From Erythrobacter ani (lineage in GTDB: Bacteria; Pseudomonadota; Alphaproteobacteria; Sphingomonadales; Sphingomonadaceae), in assembly GCF_019204025.1 (NCBI RefSeq), contig NZ_JAGSPB010000002.1:992001-1056000 (forward strand): 64,000 nucleotides of DNA, given 5' to 3'. Within the stretch, counting starts at the first letter, position 1. Each line of letters opens with the position of its first letter. The notes under the pieces were generated by a model, which saw nothing but the letters and a program-made list of their open reading frames with translations, did no database searches and was not told the DNA's origin. A program made the translations under genes and the position numbers. Below, in pieces: positions 30,259-39,068 of the stretch.

Positions 30259-30961
30259 TGGCGTCGATGACGGCGCCGGTCATGCTGGGCGGCGCGTCCA
30301 ATGCGCAAAAAGTGATGATCCGTCCGATTTCCTCCGGCGTTGCGACCCGGCCCAGCGGTATGTCGGCGAGAAGGCCTGCGCCGCCCCTGCTGTCGAGGTA
30401 ATCGCCTGCCATGGATGTGTCGGTAAACCCCGGCGTGATTGCGAAGCTCAATATGCCGCCAGCTGCATAGGCCCGCGCTATGGTTTTGTGCATGGCGATC
30501 ATGCCGCCTTTTGCAGCGGCGTAGTGCCAATGCGCAGGGCTGTCCCCGCGATAGGCCGCGCGGCTTGCAACATGGACCAGCCTACCGCGCACGCCATCGG
30601 GTCCCGGATCGCGCGATTGCCAGTGCCGCACTGCAAACCGGCTCAATTGCGCAGCGGCAGTCAGATTGATGCGAAGCGTGTCCTCCCAGGCATCCAGCCA
30701 TTCGATGTCCGATCGTTCGACAGGGTTTGCGTCGAACAGGCCCGCATTGTTCACGACTGCAGCGATATCGCCGTCCGAGCGGTCCAGCGCTTCGTCCCAC
30801 AACGTTTGCGCAGCGCCCGGATCGGTAAAGTCGGCCGCAATGTTGCCGCCATCGCCCTCACGCGTCTGATGGCCGATGACTTCGATACCGCGTGCGGCCA
30901 GTTCGGCCTTGGCCGCTGCGCCGATCCCGCGGCTTGATCCGGTGACTAGAATGAAACTCAT
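30236..30961 (-). CDS. Short-chain dehydrogenase, FabG-like
   Basis: 241 residues with TGSSRGIG at 7-14, NNAG at about 81-84, and YAAAK active site; the end GAVIDANGASFVR matches 3-oxoacyl-ACP reductase-type SDRs. The ATG at 30961 is used; an upstream extension into the sdhC promoter region has no family match. The 3' end overlaps prmA by 23 bases, so it heads the SDR-prmA-DUF2459 transcript. Substrate unknown. Confidence 0.84.
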   Translation of the reverse strand: MSFILVTGSSRGIGAAAKAELAARGIEVIGHQTREGDGGNIAADFTDPGAAQTLWDEALDRSDGDIAAVVNNAGLFDANPVERSDIEWLDAWEDTLRINLTAAAQLSRFAVRHWQSRDPGPDGVRGRLVHVASRAAYRGDSPAHWHYAAAKGGMIAMHKTIARAYAAGGILSFAITPGFTDTSMAGDYLDSRGGAGLLADIPLGRVATPEEIGRIITFCALDAPPSMTGAVIDANGASFVR

Positions 30962-31068
30962 GCAACGCTCTATCCGAAACTTTGCAAGAGGAGTCGAGCG
31001 CTCACCGCTTGCCTCATCTGGCAAGACCGCTAAGTGGGTAGGGCAAATACAGTTCGAACGGGATAGCC

Positions 31069-31449
31069 ATGAACCAAAGACCGCTTTCGCCGCACCTCCA
31101 GATATGGCGGTGGGGACCCCACATGCTGGTATCGATCCTGCACCGCGCAACCGGAGACGGCTTGGCGCTGGTCGGGTTGTTTGTGTTGGTCTGGTGGCTT
31201 GGCGCGATTGCGAGCGGGCCGGACGCGTATGAGACGTTCGTCAATGCGATGACCTCACCGTTCGGCTGGATCGTGCTGTTCGGTCTGTCCTGGGCGTTCT
31301 TCACGCATATGATGAGCGGGCTTCGTCACTTCGTGCTGGATATCGGTGCGGGATACGAACTCGACACCAACCGGTTCTGGTCGATCGCCTCGCCGGTCAT
31401 CGCGATCTTTCTTACCATCGCCCTCTGGGCCTTCGTGATACTGGGCTGA
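31069..31449 (+). CDS. sdhC: Succinate dehydrogenase cytochrome b556 subunit
   Basis: 126 residues, three membrane helices (about 20-50, 64-84, 106-125). RPLSPHLQIWRW and SILHRATGDGL are the signature start, and HMMSGLRHFVLD carries the haem-ligand histidine. With SdhD it anchors complex II in the inner membrane and binds ubiquinone. First gene of sdhCDA, divergent from the SDR at 30961. Confidence 0.95.
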   Translation: MNQRPLSPHLQIWRWGPHMLVSILHRATGDGLALVGLFVLVWWLGAIASGPDAYETFVNAMTSPFGWIVLFGLSWAFFTHMMSGLRHFVLDIGAGYELDTNRFWSIASPVIAIFLTIALWAFVILG

Positions 31450-31460
31450 GGAGAGCGAGC

Positions 31461-31847
31461 ATGGGTAACGGTACTTCGATCGGCCGCGTCCGCGGTCTGG
31501 GGCCATCGCATGACGGCGCGCATCACTGGCTCGTCCACCGCTTCACGGCGATCAGCAACCTTGTCCTGATGAGCTGGCTGATCATCAGCTTCATCCTGAT
31601 GGAAGATTACAGCCATACATCGGTCAGTTCCTGGCTGGCGCAGCCGATTTCGGCGACAGCGATGATCCTGCTTGTCGTCAGCCTGTTCTGGCATGCCCGG
31701 CTGGGCCTACAGGTGCTGATCGAGGATTACGTCCACAATTACGGCACGAAATTCGCGCTGCTTTCAGCGCTCAATATCGCGGTTATCGCTGGCGGGACCT
31801 TCTCTGTCTTCAGTGTCGCCAGTCTCGCATTTGGAGGTCAGGCCTGA
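31461..31847 (+). CDS. sdhD: Succinate dehydrogenase hydrophobic anchor subunit
   Basis: 128 residues with three membrane helices and the conserved [13 protein letters not shown] entry and [17 protein letters not shown], the second histidine being the haem-b ligand candidate and the Asp-Tyr pair near the quinone site. It sits 11 bases after sdhC and its last base is the first of the sdhA start (TGATG). Confidence 0.94.
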   Translation: MGNGTSIGRVRGLGPSHDGAHHWLVHRFTAISNLVLMSWLIISFILMEDYSHTSVSSWLAQPISATAMILLVVSLFWHARLGLQVLIEDYVHNYGTKFALLSALNIAVIAGGTFSVFSVASLAFGGQA

Positions 31848-33688
31848 TGGCTACCACTGAGTCCCATGGCGCCCACAAGGGCTCGTACAAGATTATCGAC
31901 CACACTTACGACGTAGTGGTCGTGGGTGCAGGCGGATCGGGTCTGCGCGCAACGATGGGCGCGGCGGAAGCCGGCCTTCGCACTGCAAACATCTCCAAGG
32001 TTTTCCCGACTCGATCGCACACGGTTGCTGCGCAGGGCGGCATCGCGGCCAGCCTCGGCAACAACACGCCCGATCACTGGACCTGGCACATGTACGATAC
32101 CGTGAAAGGGTCGGACTGGCTGGGTGATCAGGATGCGATCGAATACCTCGCTCGCGAAGCTCCTCAGGCTGTCTACGAGCTGGAACATGCGGGCGTCCCC
32201 TTCTCACGCAACGAAGATGGCACGATCTACCAGCGTCCCTTCGGCGGCCACATGCAGAATATGGGCGAAGGGCCTCCGGTGCAGCGCACCTGTGCCGCGG
32301 CTGACCGGACCGGCCACGCGATGTTGCACGCGCTTTATCAGCAGAGCCTGAAATACGATGCGGATTTCTTCATCGAGTACTTCGCGCTCGACCTCATCAT
32401 GTCCGAAGAGGGCGGCGTGAAGAAGTGCGTCGGGGTCATCGCTATGTGTCTCGACGATGGCACGATCCACCGCTTCCGTGCGCAGTCCGTGGTATTGGCA
32501 ACCGGCGGTTATGGCCGCTGCTACTTCACCGCGACATCGGCACACACCTGTACGGGCGATGGCGGCGGCATGGTGCTGCGCGCAGGTCTGCCGCTGCAGG
32601 ACATGGAGTTCGTCCAGTTCCACCCGACCGGCATTTACGGCGCGGGCGTCCTCATTACCGAAGGCGCACGCGGTGAGGGCGGTTATCTGACCAACTCGGA
32701 AGGCGAGCGCTTCATGGAACGCTACGCTCCGAGCGCGAAAGATCTGGCCTCTCGCGATGTTGTCAGCCGTTCGATGGCGCTCGAAATGCGTGAAGGGCGC
32801 GGGCAGGGGCCTGAAGGCGATCATATCCACCTGCACCTCGATCATATCGATCCGAAGGTGCTTGCAGAGCGGCTGCCCGGCATCACAGAGAGCGGGAAGA
32901 TCTTCGCCGGCGTCGACCTGACGCGCGAAGCGCTGCCGGTGACGCCGACCGTCCATTATAATATGGGCGGCATCCCCTGCAATTATCACGGACAGGTCGT
33001 GACGCTGCGCGATGGCGATCCCGATGCGGTCGTTCCCGGACTCTACGCCGTGGGCGAAGCGGCGTGTGTCTCGGTCCACGGTGCAAACCGCCTCGGTTCG
33101 AACTCGCTGATCGACCTCGTGGTGTTCGGCCGCGCGACCGGCCTGCATCTCAAGGACAATGTGAAAGCCGGTGCAAGCCAGCCCGAACTTCCTGCCGACA
33201 GCGCCGATTTCGCGCTCGGCCGGGTGGACCACTTCCGATATGCGCAAGGTGGCTCCCCAACAGCGGCGATCCGCGCCGACATGCAAAAAGCGATGCAGGC
33301 GCATGCCGCCGTGTTCCGCGATACGAAGCTGATGGACGAAGGCGTGCAGAAGCTGGCCGACCAGAACAAGCGGATGGAGGACATTCACGTCACCGACCAA
33401 TCGCTGATCTGGAACAGCGACCTGATCGAAACGCTCGAGCTAGACAACCTGATGGCACAGGCGAATGTCACCATGGCATCGGCAGCGAACCGCAAGGAAA
33501 GCCGCGGTGCCCACGCGCACGAGGATTTTCCCGATCGCAACGACGCAGAATGGATGAAACACACGGTCGCCTGGTTCGAAGGCTGGGGTGGGAGCGGATC
33601 GAACATCCAGATCGATTACCGTCCGGTCCACGAATACACGTTGACCGACGATGCGACCTATATCGAACCAAAAGCGCGCGTGTACTAA
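31847..33688 (+). CDS. sdhA: Succinate dehydrogenase flavoprotein subunit
   Basis: 613 residues. The dinucleotide fold GAGGSGLRA is near residue 27-35, the covalent-FAD histidine is in [10 protein letters not shown], and the substrate-site segments HPTGIYGAG and [18 protein letters not shown] are present. It oxidises succinate to fumarate as part of complex II/TCA cycle. sdhB, the iron-sulfur subunit expected next, is not in the window; a hairpin and a C13 peptidase gene follow. Confidence 0.96.
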   Translation: MATTESHGAHKGSYKIIDHTYDVVVVGAGGSGLRATMGAAEAGLRTANISKVFPTRSHTVAAQGGIAASLGNNTPDHWTWHMYDTVKGSDWLGDQDAIEYLAREAPQAVYELEHAGVPFSRNEDGTIYQRPFGGHMQNMGEGPPVQRTCAAADRTGHAMLHALYQQSLKYDADFFIEYFALDLIMSEEGGVKKCVGVIAMCLDDGTIHRFRAQSVVLATGGYGRCYFTATSAHTCTGDGGGMVLRAGLPLQDMEFVQFHPTGIYGAGVLITEGARGEGGYLTNSEGERFMERYAPSAKDLASRDVVSRSMALEMREGRGQGPEGDHIHLHLDHIDPKVLAERLPGITESGKIFAGVDLTREALPVTPTVHYNMGGIPCNYHGQVVTLRDGDPDAVVPGLYAVGEAACVSVHGANRLGSNSLIDLVVFGRATGLHLKDNVKAGASQPELPADSADFALGRVDHFRYAQGGSPTAAIRADMQKAMQAHAAVFRDTKLMDEGVQKLADQNKRMEDIHVTDQSLIWNSDLIETLELDNLMAQANVTMASAANRKESRGAHAHEDFPDRNDAEWMKHTVAWFEGWGGSGSNIQIDYRPVHEYTLTDDATYIEPKARVY

Positions 33689-33717
33689 TTCCCTTCATGG
33701 CCGATCTCGCCGCTTGA

Positions 33718-33734
33718 CCGGACAAACCGTCCGG
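33718..33734 (+). other. Small perfect inverted repeat after sdhA
   Basis: CCGGAC, loop AAACC, GTCCGG (six perfect pairs) sits 30 bases after the sdhA stop and 15 bases before the next start. There is no T run, so it is not a convincing terminator; it could be a weak terminator for sdhCDA, an mRNA 3'-end stabiliser or a structure at the start of the peptidase message. Confidence 0.4.
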
Positions 33735-33748
33735 GGCAGCTTCGGTTC

Positions 33749-34732
33749 ATGATAACGCGCGCTCTTTTCGGGCTCTCACTGCTTGCTTTGGCCTCTGTCC
33801 CTGCGCTTTCGCAGGACAGAGCCGGTACACGCACTCAGCCGCCCGAACACACCGAGCCGTTTCCCAATCTGGCCATCGGCGAAGATCGGGACGAGGCTCT
33901 CAAGAGCTTCGAACTTGCGCCGCACATGCAGCGCGGCATCCCGGCAAAGGAAATGCTGGAGCAAAACCGGCGGCTTTCCGCAGCGCTGGATGGTCTCGCA
34001 CCCCAGCGTCCGGGCACAATCGATGCCTATGTGATCGCTGTGGCGCTCGACAGCGATCCCGTCTTCGCTCGCGAAGCACGCGAGGCGGGCAGGGTGCTGT
34101 CACGCCGATATGGAGGTGAGGGGCGAACGCTCACGCTAGCCGGGGCAGATGGAACCCGCGACGATCTGGCTCGCGGTTCGATCCGAAGCTTGATCCTCAG
34201 TCTCGCGCACATCGCCGAAATGATGGATCCCGCTGAGGACGTACTCGTGCTCTACAGCACCAGCCACGGTGCCAAGGTGGGGCTGGTCAATCATTATGGC
34301 GATCAGGGTTACGGGATATTCTCGCCGAACCGATTCAAGGCTGTGCTCGATGAGCTCGGTATCGAACGCCGCCTACTCATCATCAGCGCGTGTTATTCAG
34401 GTGTATTCGTGCCTGAGCTTGCGAGCCCTGACACCGCGATCCTGACAGCCGCTGCTGCTCAGCGCACCTCGTTCGGATGCGAAGCAGAGAACGATTGGAC
34501 GTTCTACGGCGACGCCCTGATCAACCGGGCGCTGCGTAAGCCGCAAAGCCTGTCCGAAGCCGCCCGCGAAGCCACCCGTCAGATCGCTTTATGGGAAGCT
34601 GAAGGCCGCCTGACAGCGTCGCTTCCACAGGTCTCCGTGGGCGCGAATGTCGGCGCGTGGCTGGGCGACCTCGAAAACAGGATACCATCGGTGGCGACTG
34701 CGCCGGTCGGACGCCCGGCGGTCGGGGATTAG
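33749..34732 (+). CDS. Secreted peptidase C13 (legumain-like, caspase-fold) family protein
   Basis: 327 residues with a signal peptide (1-21, ...SVPALS). The caspase-hemoglobinase fold shows in YSTSHG (His173) and IISACYSG (Cys215), the His-Cys dyad of clan CD peptidases such as C13. Substrates are unknown in bacteria; legumains cut after Asn or Asp. It follows sdhA after 60 bases and is convergent with the phytase-cyclophilin gene. Location probably periplasm. Confidence 0.85.
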   Translation: MITRALFGLSLLALASVPALSQDRAGTRTQPPEHTEPFPNLAIGEDRDEALKSFELAPHMQRGIPAKEMLEQNRRLSAALDGLAPQRPGTIDAYVIAVALDSDPVFAREAREAGRVLSRRYGGEGRTLTLAGADGTRDDLARGSIRSLILSLAHIAEMMDPAEDVLVLYSTSHGAKVGLVNHYGDQGYGIFSPNRFKAVLDELGIERRLLIISACYSGVFVPELASPDTAILTAAAAQRTSFGCEAENDWTFYGDALINRALRKPQSLSEAAREATRQIALWEAEGRLTASLPQVSVGANVGAWLGDLENRIPSVATAPVGRPAVGD

Positions 34733-34734
34733 GC

Positions 34735-36285
34735 TTACTCGGCAGTGCTGGCCACGCGCCGCACATCTATGATCGTTACGGGATCGGCCAGCATCTGGCC
34801 TTTCATCCAACCTTCGCCCGCATCCGGATCGGTCGGGCGGGCATGGATCGCTGCAACCACGTCCATCCCATCGGTGACGTAACCGAACACCGCGTAGCCA
34901 TTCTTCCAGACGGGATCGTCGGATCCGGGCTGCGCATCGAGACCTGTCTGGTCCTGCAGCATGATGGAGAAATCGCCGTTGGCCGTGCCTGGTTCACCCA
35001 TCGCCATCGACAGCGCGCCGCTCGTATGACTGAGGCCGGTGACATTGGTTGGCTCGTGCTGGATCCCGTCCAGAATGCGCGCGGGATCAAACTGGGTGCC
35101 TCCTTGCAGCAAACCGTTTGGCCGGGGCTCCCGGTCGAGCGACATCGCGCGATAGAACACCGTTCCATCGAATCGGTCTTCATCGACATAGCGCAGGAAA
35201 TTCGCCGCCGTGATCGGCGCACGTTCGGTTTCAAGCGCGACGGTGATGTCACCCATCTGGGTTTCGATGACAACGCTGACGGTATCGTATTGTGGTTCTG
35301 TCCCGGTTGTTGTGGGCGGCGTGTCGAGCGGCATATCCTTTCGCGCTGAGGCCACCTCGAACTTCATCAGGAGAGTGCGCTGGTTATCGGAGAAATTGTC
35401 GTCGGACGCGATGTAGAGATACGTCCGTCCAGCCTCTTCGCGCACGGCCAGCCCTTCAAAATTGTCGAGTGTCATTGGTGGCAGCATGGTCGCGAGGGTC
35501 TTTGTGGTATTGTCGGCATCGATCGCGACGATGGCCGAGGCATTGCCAAGCTCACGCGAATAGCTGCGGAACAGGATGTAACAGGTGCCGTCGCTCGCGC
35601 AGTCAGCATCAGTCGGCACACCGCCGCGCTCCTTCAATGGTCCCGGTGGATCGATCTCGAAACTGACGAGCCCGCCGCCGCGCTCCCGCATGCAATTGGG
35701 GATGTCGGTGCCGGTCCACTCCCCGCAAGCGATCAATCCGTCCGACGATAGCGCGAGCGCTTCCAATCCGGCATTCGCCTCCGCGCCGAAAGCGAGGTCC
35801 GCAATCGGCAATTGAGTGCTCGTCGGCGGCTGGTCCAGGCTTTCATAACGCCAGATCCGGTGATCATGCTCGAAAGCGACCAGCCACGCGCCATCCGCAG
35901 ATCGCGTCAACGCCTCTGCGTCCGCTTCGCGTTTCTTCCGGAGTTTCTTGCCATCAAGATCGCGCAGTGTTCCGGTCTCGAGGGCGATGACATCGACGAG
36001 CTTGCCATCAATCTCGTCCGGCGTGAGCCTGATCCAGCGTCCATCGTCGATGACCGCGTAGAAAGCCCCTTCATCCCAATCGAGGCTGGAGATGCCGCCG
36101 ATTTCAGCTTCGCCCGGCTCCAGCTCGACGCCGCCCATGAAGACCAGATCACCGACAGTCTCCATCGCTGGGTCGTTGGAATTCAGCGCAATGGGCGCTG
36201 TTTCCGGCAGGATCTCTTCGGCCATTGCGGCAGTGGGGGGGCAAGAGAGGGTGAGGGCGGCAAGGGCTGAAAGCTTCCATGTCAT
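34735..36285 (-). CDS. Fusion: esterase-like-of-phytase domain plus cyclophilin-type peptidylprolyl isomerase
   Basis: 516 residues with a signal peptide (about 1-22). Residues 45-315 resemble the beta-propeller 'esterase-like activity of phytase' domain (IGGISSLDWDEGAFYAVIDDGR). A short linker (DTPPTTTGTE) leads to a cyclophilin domain at 333-510 (ETQMGDITVALETERAPITAANF, VFYRAM, LLQGGTQ). The catalytic FHRV arginine reads FYRA, keeping Arg. The two parts are usually separate proteins; here they share one frame without an internal signal peptide. Periplasmic folding factor with an unknown sensing or hydrolytic head. Confidence 0.82.
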   Translation of the reverse strand: MTWKLSALAALTLSCPPTAAMAEEILPETAPIALNSNDPAMETVGDLVFMGGVELEPGEAEIGGISSLDWDEGAFYAVIDDGRWIRLTPDEIDGKLVDVIALETGTLRDLDGKKLRKKREADAEALTRSADGAWLVAFEHDHRIWRYESLDQPPTSTQLPIADLAFGAEANAGLEALALSSDGLIACGEWTGTDIPNCMRERGGGLVSFEIDPPGPLKERGGVPTDADCASDGTCYILFRSYSRELGNASAIVAIDADNTTKTLATMLPPMTLDNFEGLAVREEAGRTYLYIASDDNFSDNQRTLLMKFEVASARKDMPLDTPPTTTGTEPQYDTVSVVIETQMGDITVALETERAPITAANFLRYVDEDRFDGTVFYRAMSLDREPRPNGLLQGGTQFDPARILDGIQHEPTNVTGLSHTSGALSMAMGEPGTANGDFSIMLQDQTGLDAQPGSDDPVWKNGYAVFGYVTDGMDVVAAIHARPTDPDAGEGWMKGQMLADPVTIIDVRRVASTAE

Positions 36286-36355
36286 TCGTCCGGTGATATC
36301 GTTCGCTCGGCGAAGAGCAAGGGCGCAATGCGCGCATTCATCTGCGCTTCAGGTT

Positions 36356-36389
36356 TACAGACGTAGTCGATGTGACTACAGGTGTAATC
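36356..36389 (+). promoter_or_regulatory. BlaI-type operator array upstream of blaI
   Basis: Three overlapping dyads: TACAGACGTA at 36356-36365 (near-match), GTAGTC...GACTAC at 36363-36379 (six perfect pairs, five-base spacer) and the 16-base GACTACAGGTGTAATC at 36374-36389, whose core TACAnnTGTA is the operator consensus of BlaI/MecI repressors. The array lies 20-50 bases before the TTG of the BlaI-family gene and about 70 bases from the divergent phytase-cyclophilin gene, so it may control both. Confidence 0.72.
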
Positions 36390-36408
36390 AAGCAGTTGGG
36401 AGGCCGTC

Positions 36409-36813
36409 TTGAGTAAGTCAGAAGACACATCTTCCGGGACTATCGGACCCGAACGTATCAGCGAAGCAGAGCACGCCGTCATGGAAGTGCTGTGGGATCG
36501 GGGCACGCTTTCCGCTGCCGAAGTTTGCGACGAAATCTGCGGCAAGCGCGGTTGGAGTCTTCCGACCGTCAAGACATTGCTGTCTCGCCTGGTTCAGAAA
36601 CAAGCGATCGAGACGCGGCCCGATGGCCGCCGTTTTCTTTACAGCCCATTGATGGCGCGCTCCGATTATGTCGGCGGGGAATCCCGCCGCCTGGTCGATC
36701 GGCTGTTCGGAGGTAAAGCCGCCTCGCTGGTGGCGCATCTCGCCGAATCCGAAGCTTTAAGCGAGAATGACCTGGCTGAGATCGAAGCTCTTTTGAAGGA
36801 GCTGAAACAATGA
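36409..36813 (+). CDS. BlaI/MecI/CopY family transcriptional repressor
   Basis: 134 residues. A winged helix-turn-helix (ISEAEHAVMEVLWDRGTLSAAEVCDEI, then TVKTLLSRLVQKQAIE) and a C-terminal dimer helix (LVDRLFGGKAASLVAHLAES) are typical. Such repressors are inactivated by a partner M56 metallopeptidase when a signal arrives. Start is TTG, supported by GGGAGG five bases upstream; a BlaI-like operator sits in the promoter. The M56 gene overlaps its stop (ATGA). Confidence 0.93.
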   Translation: MSKSEDTSSGTIGPERISEAEHAVMEVLWDRGTLSAAEVCDEICGKRGWSLPTVKTLLSRLVQKQAIETRPDGRRFLYSPLMARSDYVGGESRRLVDRLFGGKAASLVAHLAESEALSENDLAEIEALLKELKQ

Positions 36814-38471
36814 CTCAGTGGCTATTCGAAACACTCCTTTGGACGGCGGGGCTTATTGCATTCGTCCTGATCGTCAGGCGTCCGGTTGCGCGGTGGTTCG
36901 GTCCGCAGGTGGCTTACGCCTTGTGGATCTTGCCGGCATTACGCCTGGTCCTTCCGACCATAACATTGCCCCATTGGCTGGCTCCGCAAGACGCAGCGCC
37001 TGCCGAAACGGGGACATTGATAATCCTGGATCAGGGTGCCGATGCTTCTGTTGCGACACAGTCGGGCTCGGATTCACTCCCGGATGCAGGATTGGCAGCG
37101 ACCGGTCCTCTCACATCGTTCGATTTTTCATCCTTTCTCCTCGCAGTCCCCTGGGTTGAGGTAGGATGCACGGTGTGGTTGGCCGGCGCTGCCGTCTTCT
37201 TATGGCAGCGTTTTGCCAGTTATTTCGAACTCCGTACAGATCTGCTGCGAGACGCGCGGGAAATGGGACGTTCGGGGAGGATCCGGCTCGTCGAAACACC
37301 CGGCACACAGGCACCGCTTGCATTTGGCGTGATCGATCCCGTGATCGCCTTGCCGGAAGGTTTCATGGCTCTCGATGACAGGGCGGCGCGCGATCTCGCG
37401 TTGGCTCATGAACTGTCGCACCACCGGGCCAATGATCTGCTGATCAATATCATCGTCCAGCCCCTGTTCGCGCTGCACTGGTTCAACCCGCTGAGCCACT
37501 ATGGCTGGCTGGCGATGCGGCGCGATCAGGAGGCCGCGTGCGATGCGCGAGTGGTTGCCGAAAAACCGATCGAAGAGCGCGCGACCTACGCCAGTCTCAT
37601 CGCCAGCACAGCCGTTGGCCCTAATGTCGCTCTGGCTGCGCCGATGGCATGCCCGGTGCTTGGCGACAAATCGATAATTCACCGTTTGAGGAGCCTGAAA
37701 ATGTCCGATACCTCTTCTCGCCGCCGGATGGCCGGCCGACTGCTCGTCGGGGCGGCCGTTCTGGCTCTGCCACTCACTGCGTCGGTCACCTACGCCGAAA
37801 ACAGCGCAGCCGATCAGCCTGCACCGCCGCCGCCGCCTGCGGCCCCGTCGGCGCCGACACCGCCTCCTCCGCCCGCGCCTCCTGTGCCGCCTGTTGCTCC
37901 GGCTGTTTCGTCACCGACGATCATCGTGGTCGATCCCGACACCGGCGTCGAAGGCGGTGACGCGACCGAGAAGGCCAAAACAGTGAAGGTCATCAGCAAG
38001 TCCAAGGACGAAAAGAAGCCGGGCAGCGATTACAAGGTCATAAAGGTTCACTCGGCTTCGCATGACGGCGAGCTTGAAGCTGAAGAGATGGAAGAGGCAC
38101 TCGAAGAAACTCTGGCAGAACTTCGCGTGGAACTCGAAGAGGTCGACGAGGAAGTCAAAGAGGCGATCAAAGAGGCCGAGATTGCGCTGGTCGAAATGAA
38201 CCACTCGGGCAACCACAAGGGTCGGACCGTTGTGAAGATGCAATGCCGGGGCGATTCGGATGAGGTTGCCACCTTCGTCGAAGGCAGAGGCGGCAGGAAC
38301 AAAGTCTATCTCTGCCAGGCCAATATAATGGCCAACGCCTTGAAAGGTCTCAAGGAAGCGCGATCAGCGATCGCCAAAAACCCGGAGATCACGGGCGAGA
38401 TGCGCAGCAACCTTTTGAAAGAGCTCGATCGCCAGATCAGGGACTGGAAGAAAAACGCGCGCGAAGGTTGA
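36810..38471 (+). CDS. M56 family (BlaR1-like) membrane metallopeptidase with unusual C-terminus
   Basis: 553 residues. N-terminal membrane helices (around 10-55 and 110-135) precede the zinc motif HELSH (His200, Glu201, His204) and Glu241 in DQEAACDAR. A third membrane segment near 310-330 leads to a Pro-rich linker (335-370), then a charged alpha-helical coiled coil (420-455, ELEAEEMEEALEETLAEL) and a small C-terminal part. No penicillin-binding SxxK sensor is seen, so the input is not a simple beta-lactam receptor. It should cleave the BlaI-family repressor encoded upstream. Confidence 0.85.
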   Translation: MTQWLFETLLWTAGLIAFVLIVRRPVARWFGPQVAYALWILPALRLVLPTITLPHWLAPQDAAPAETGTLIILDQGADASVATQSGSDSLPDAGLAATGPLTSFDFSSFLLAVPWVEVGCTVWLAGAAVFLWQRFASYFELRTDLLRDAREMGRSGRIRLVETPGTQAPLAFGVIDPVIALPEGFMALDDRAARDLALAHELSHHRANDLLINIIVQPLFALHWFNPLSHYGWLAMRRDQEAACDARVVAEKPIEERATYASLIASTAVGPNVALAAPMACPVLGDKSIIHRLRSLKMSDTSSRRRMAGRLLVGAAVLALPLTASVTYAENSAADQPAPPPPPAAPSAPTPPPPPAPPVPPVAPAVSSPTIIVVDPDTGVEGGDATEKAKTVKVISKSKDEKKPGSDYKVIKVHSASHDGELEAEEMEEALEETLAELRVELEEVDEEVKEAIKEAEIALVEMNHSGNHKGRTVVKMQCRGDSDEVATFVEGRGGRNKVYLCQANIMANALKGLKEARSAIAKNPEITGEMRSNLLKELDRQIRDWKKNAREG

Positions 38472-38498
38472 ACCTAGACCACGTTTGAAGGTCGACGA

Positions 38499-38536
38499 CC
38501 GGGGCGGTGCGCAAACCGCTCCGGTTTTTCTTTATT
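38499..38536 (+). terminator. Rho-independent terminator after the BlaI-M56 operon
   Basis: CCGGGGCGGT at 38499-38508 pairs with ACCGCTCCGG at 38515-38524 (ten pairs, one G-U), then TTTTTCTTTATT. It follows the M56 stop by 28 bases and touches the stop of the convergent gene at 38532. Confidence 0.9.
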
Positions 38537-39068
38537 GCTCGGTCGCCTCGATCTGTTCCGCTCGCGGTCTTGCAGGGTAGGCGCATCCGCGTTCCTGCCC
38601 GATCCCTTTAAGGAAACCGCGCCGAACCATGCCTGCCGTGGCCGCGGATCGCGCTTTACGCTGATCGCCCGCTGCGCCGGAGACTTCGCGAACGATCCCT
38701 CGAAAGGGAATGAACGACCCGACGACGCTTTGCGCGACCTGTCCGCGGCTCAGCCCGGAATCTCCCGAGCCGATGAGGTCGTAATCCGGACCCAGCACGC
38801 TATCGAGCCTTGCAATCTCGCTCACGATGGCATTGCAGCTGACCAGCCCGTCGGAAAGATAGGGGTTGGCCTCGGCTTCAATCAGGACCTCCGGAATATC
38901 TTCCGGATCGATGTTGAGATCGGTCAGCGGGGTGCGAGCGACTTCTTCGGCATCGGGCTCTTCCTGCTGAACCTGTGCCGCAAGCGGTGAGGCGGGGAGC
39001 AGCCAGATCGCGGCGGATGCCAGACCTGCCTTAACGCAGGTCGAAATATGTGTCGCACGCGCTGTCAT
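38532..39068 (-). CDS. Conserved secreted protein of unknown function
   Basis: 178 residues with a signal peptide (about 1-31, ending PLAAQ). The mature part has a central region LVSCNAIVSEIARLDSVLGPDYDL, a Gly-rich SFIPFRGIVREVSGAAG and a C-terminal basic part with a second Cys in ERGCAYP. I do not recognise a family. The start overlaps the upstream metallopeptidase gene by 38 bases, so they are co-transcribed. Confidence 0.7.
   Translation of the reverse strand: MTARATHISTCVKAGLASAAIWLLPASPLAAQVQQEEPDAEEVARTPLTDLNIDPEDIPEVLIEAEANPYLSDGLVSCNAIVSEIARLDSVLGPDYDLIGSGDSGLSRGQVAQSVVGSFIPFRGIVREVSGAAGDQRKARSAATAGMVRRGFLKGIGQERGCAYPARPRAEQIEATEQ

Noticed and set aside
32204..33400. Long minus-strand frame opposite sdhA
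   Set aside because: Shadow frame in a high-GC conserved gene.
37810..37930. Short repeated CCGCC-type units that resemble a repeat array
   Set aside because: They encode the proline-rich linker of the M56 protein; spacing is codon-driven, not CRISPR-like.
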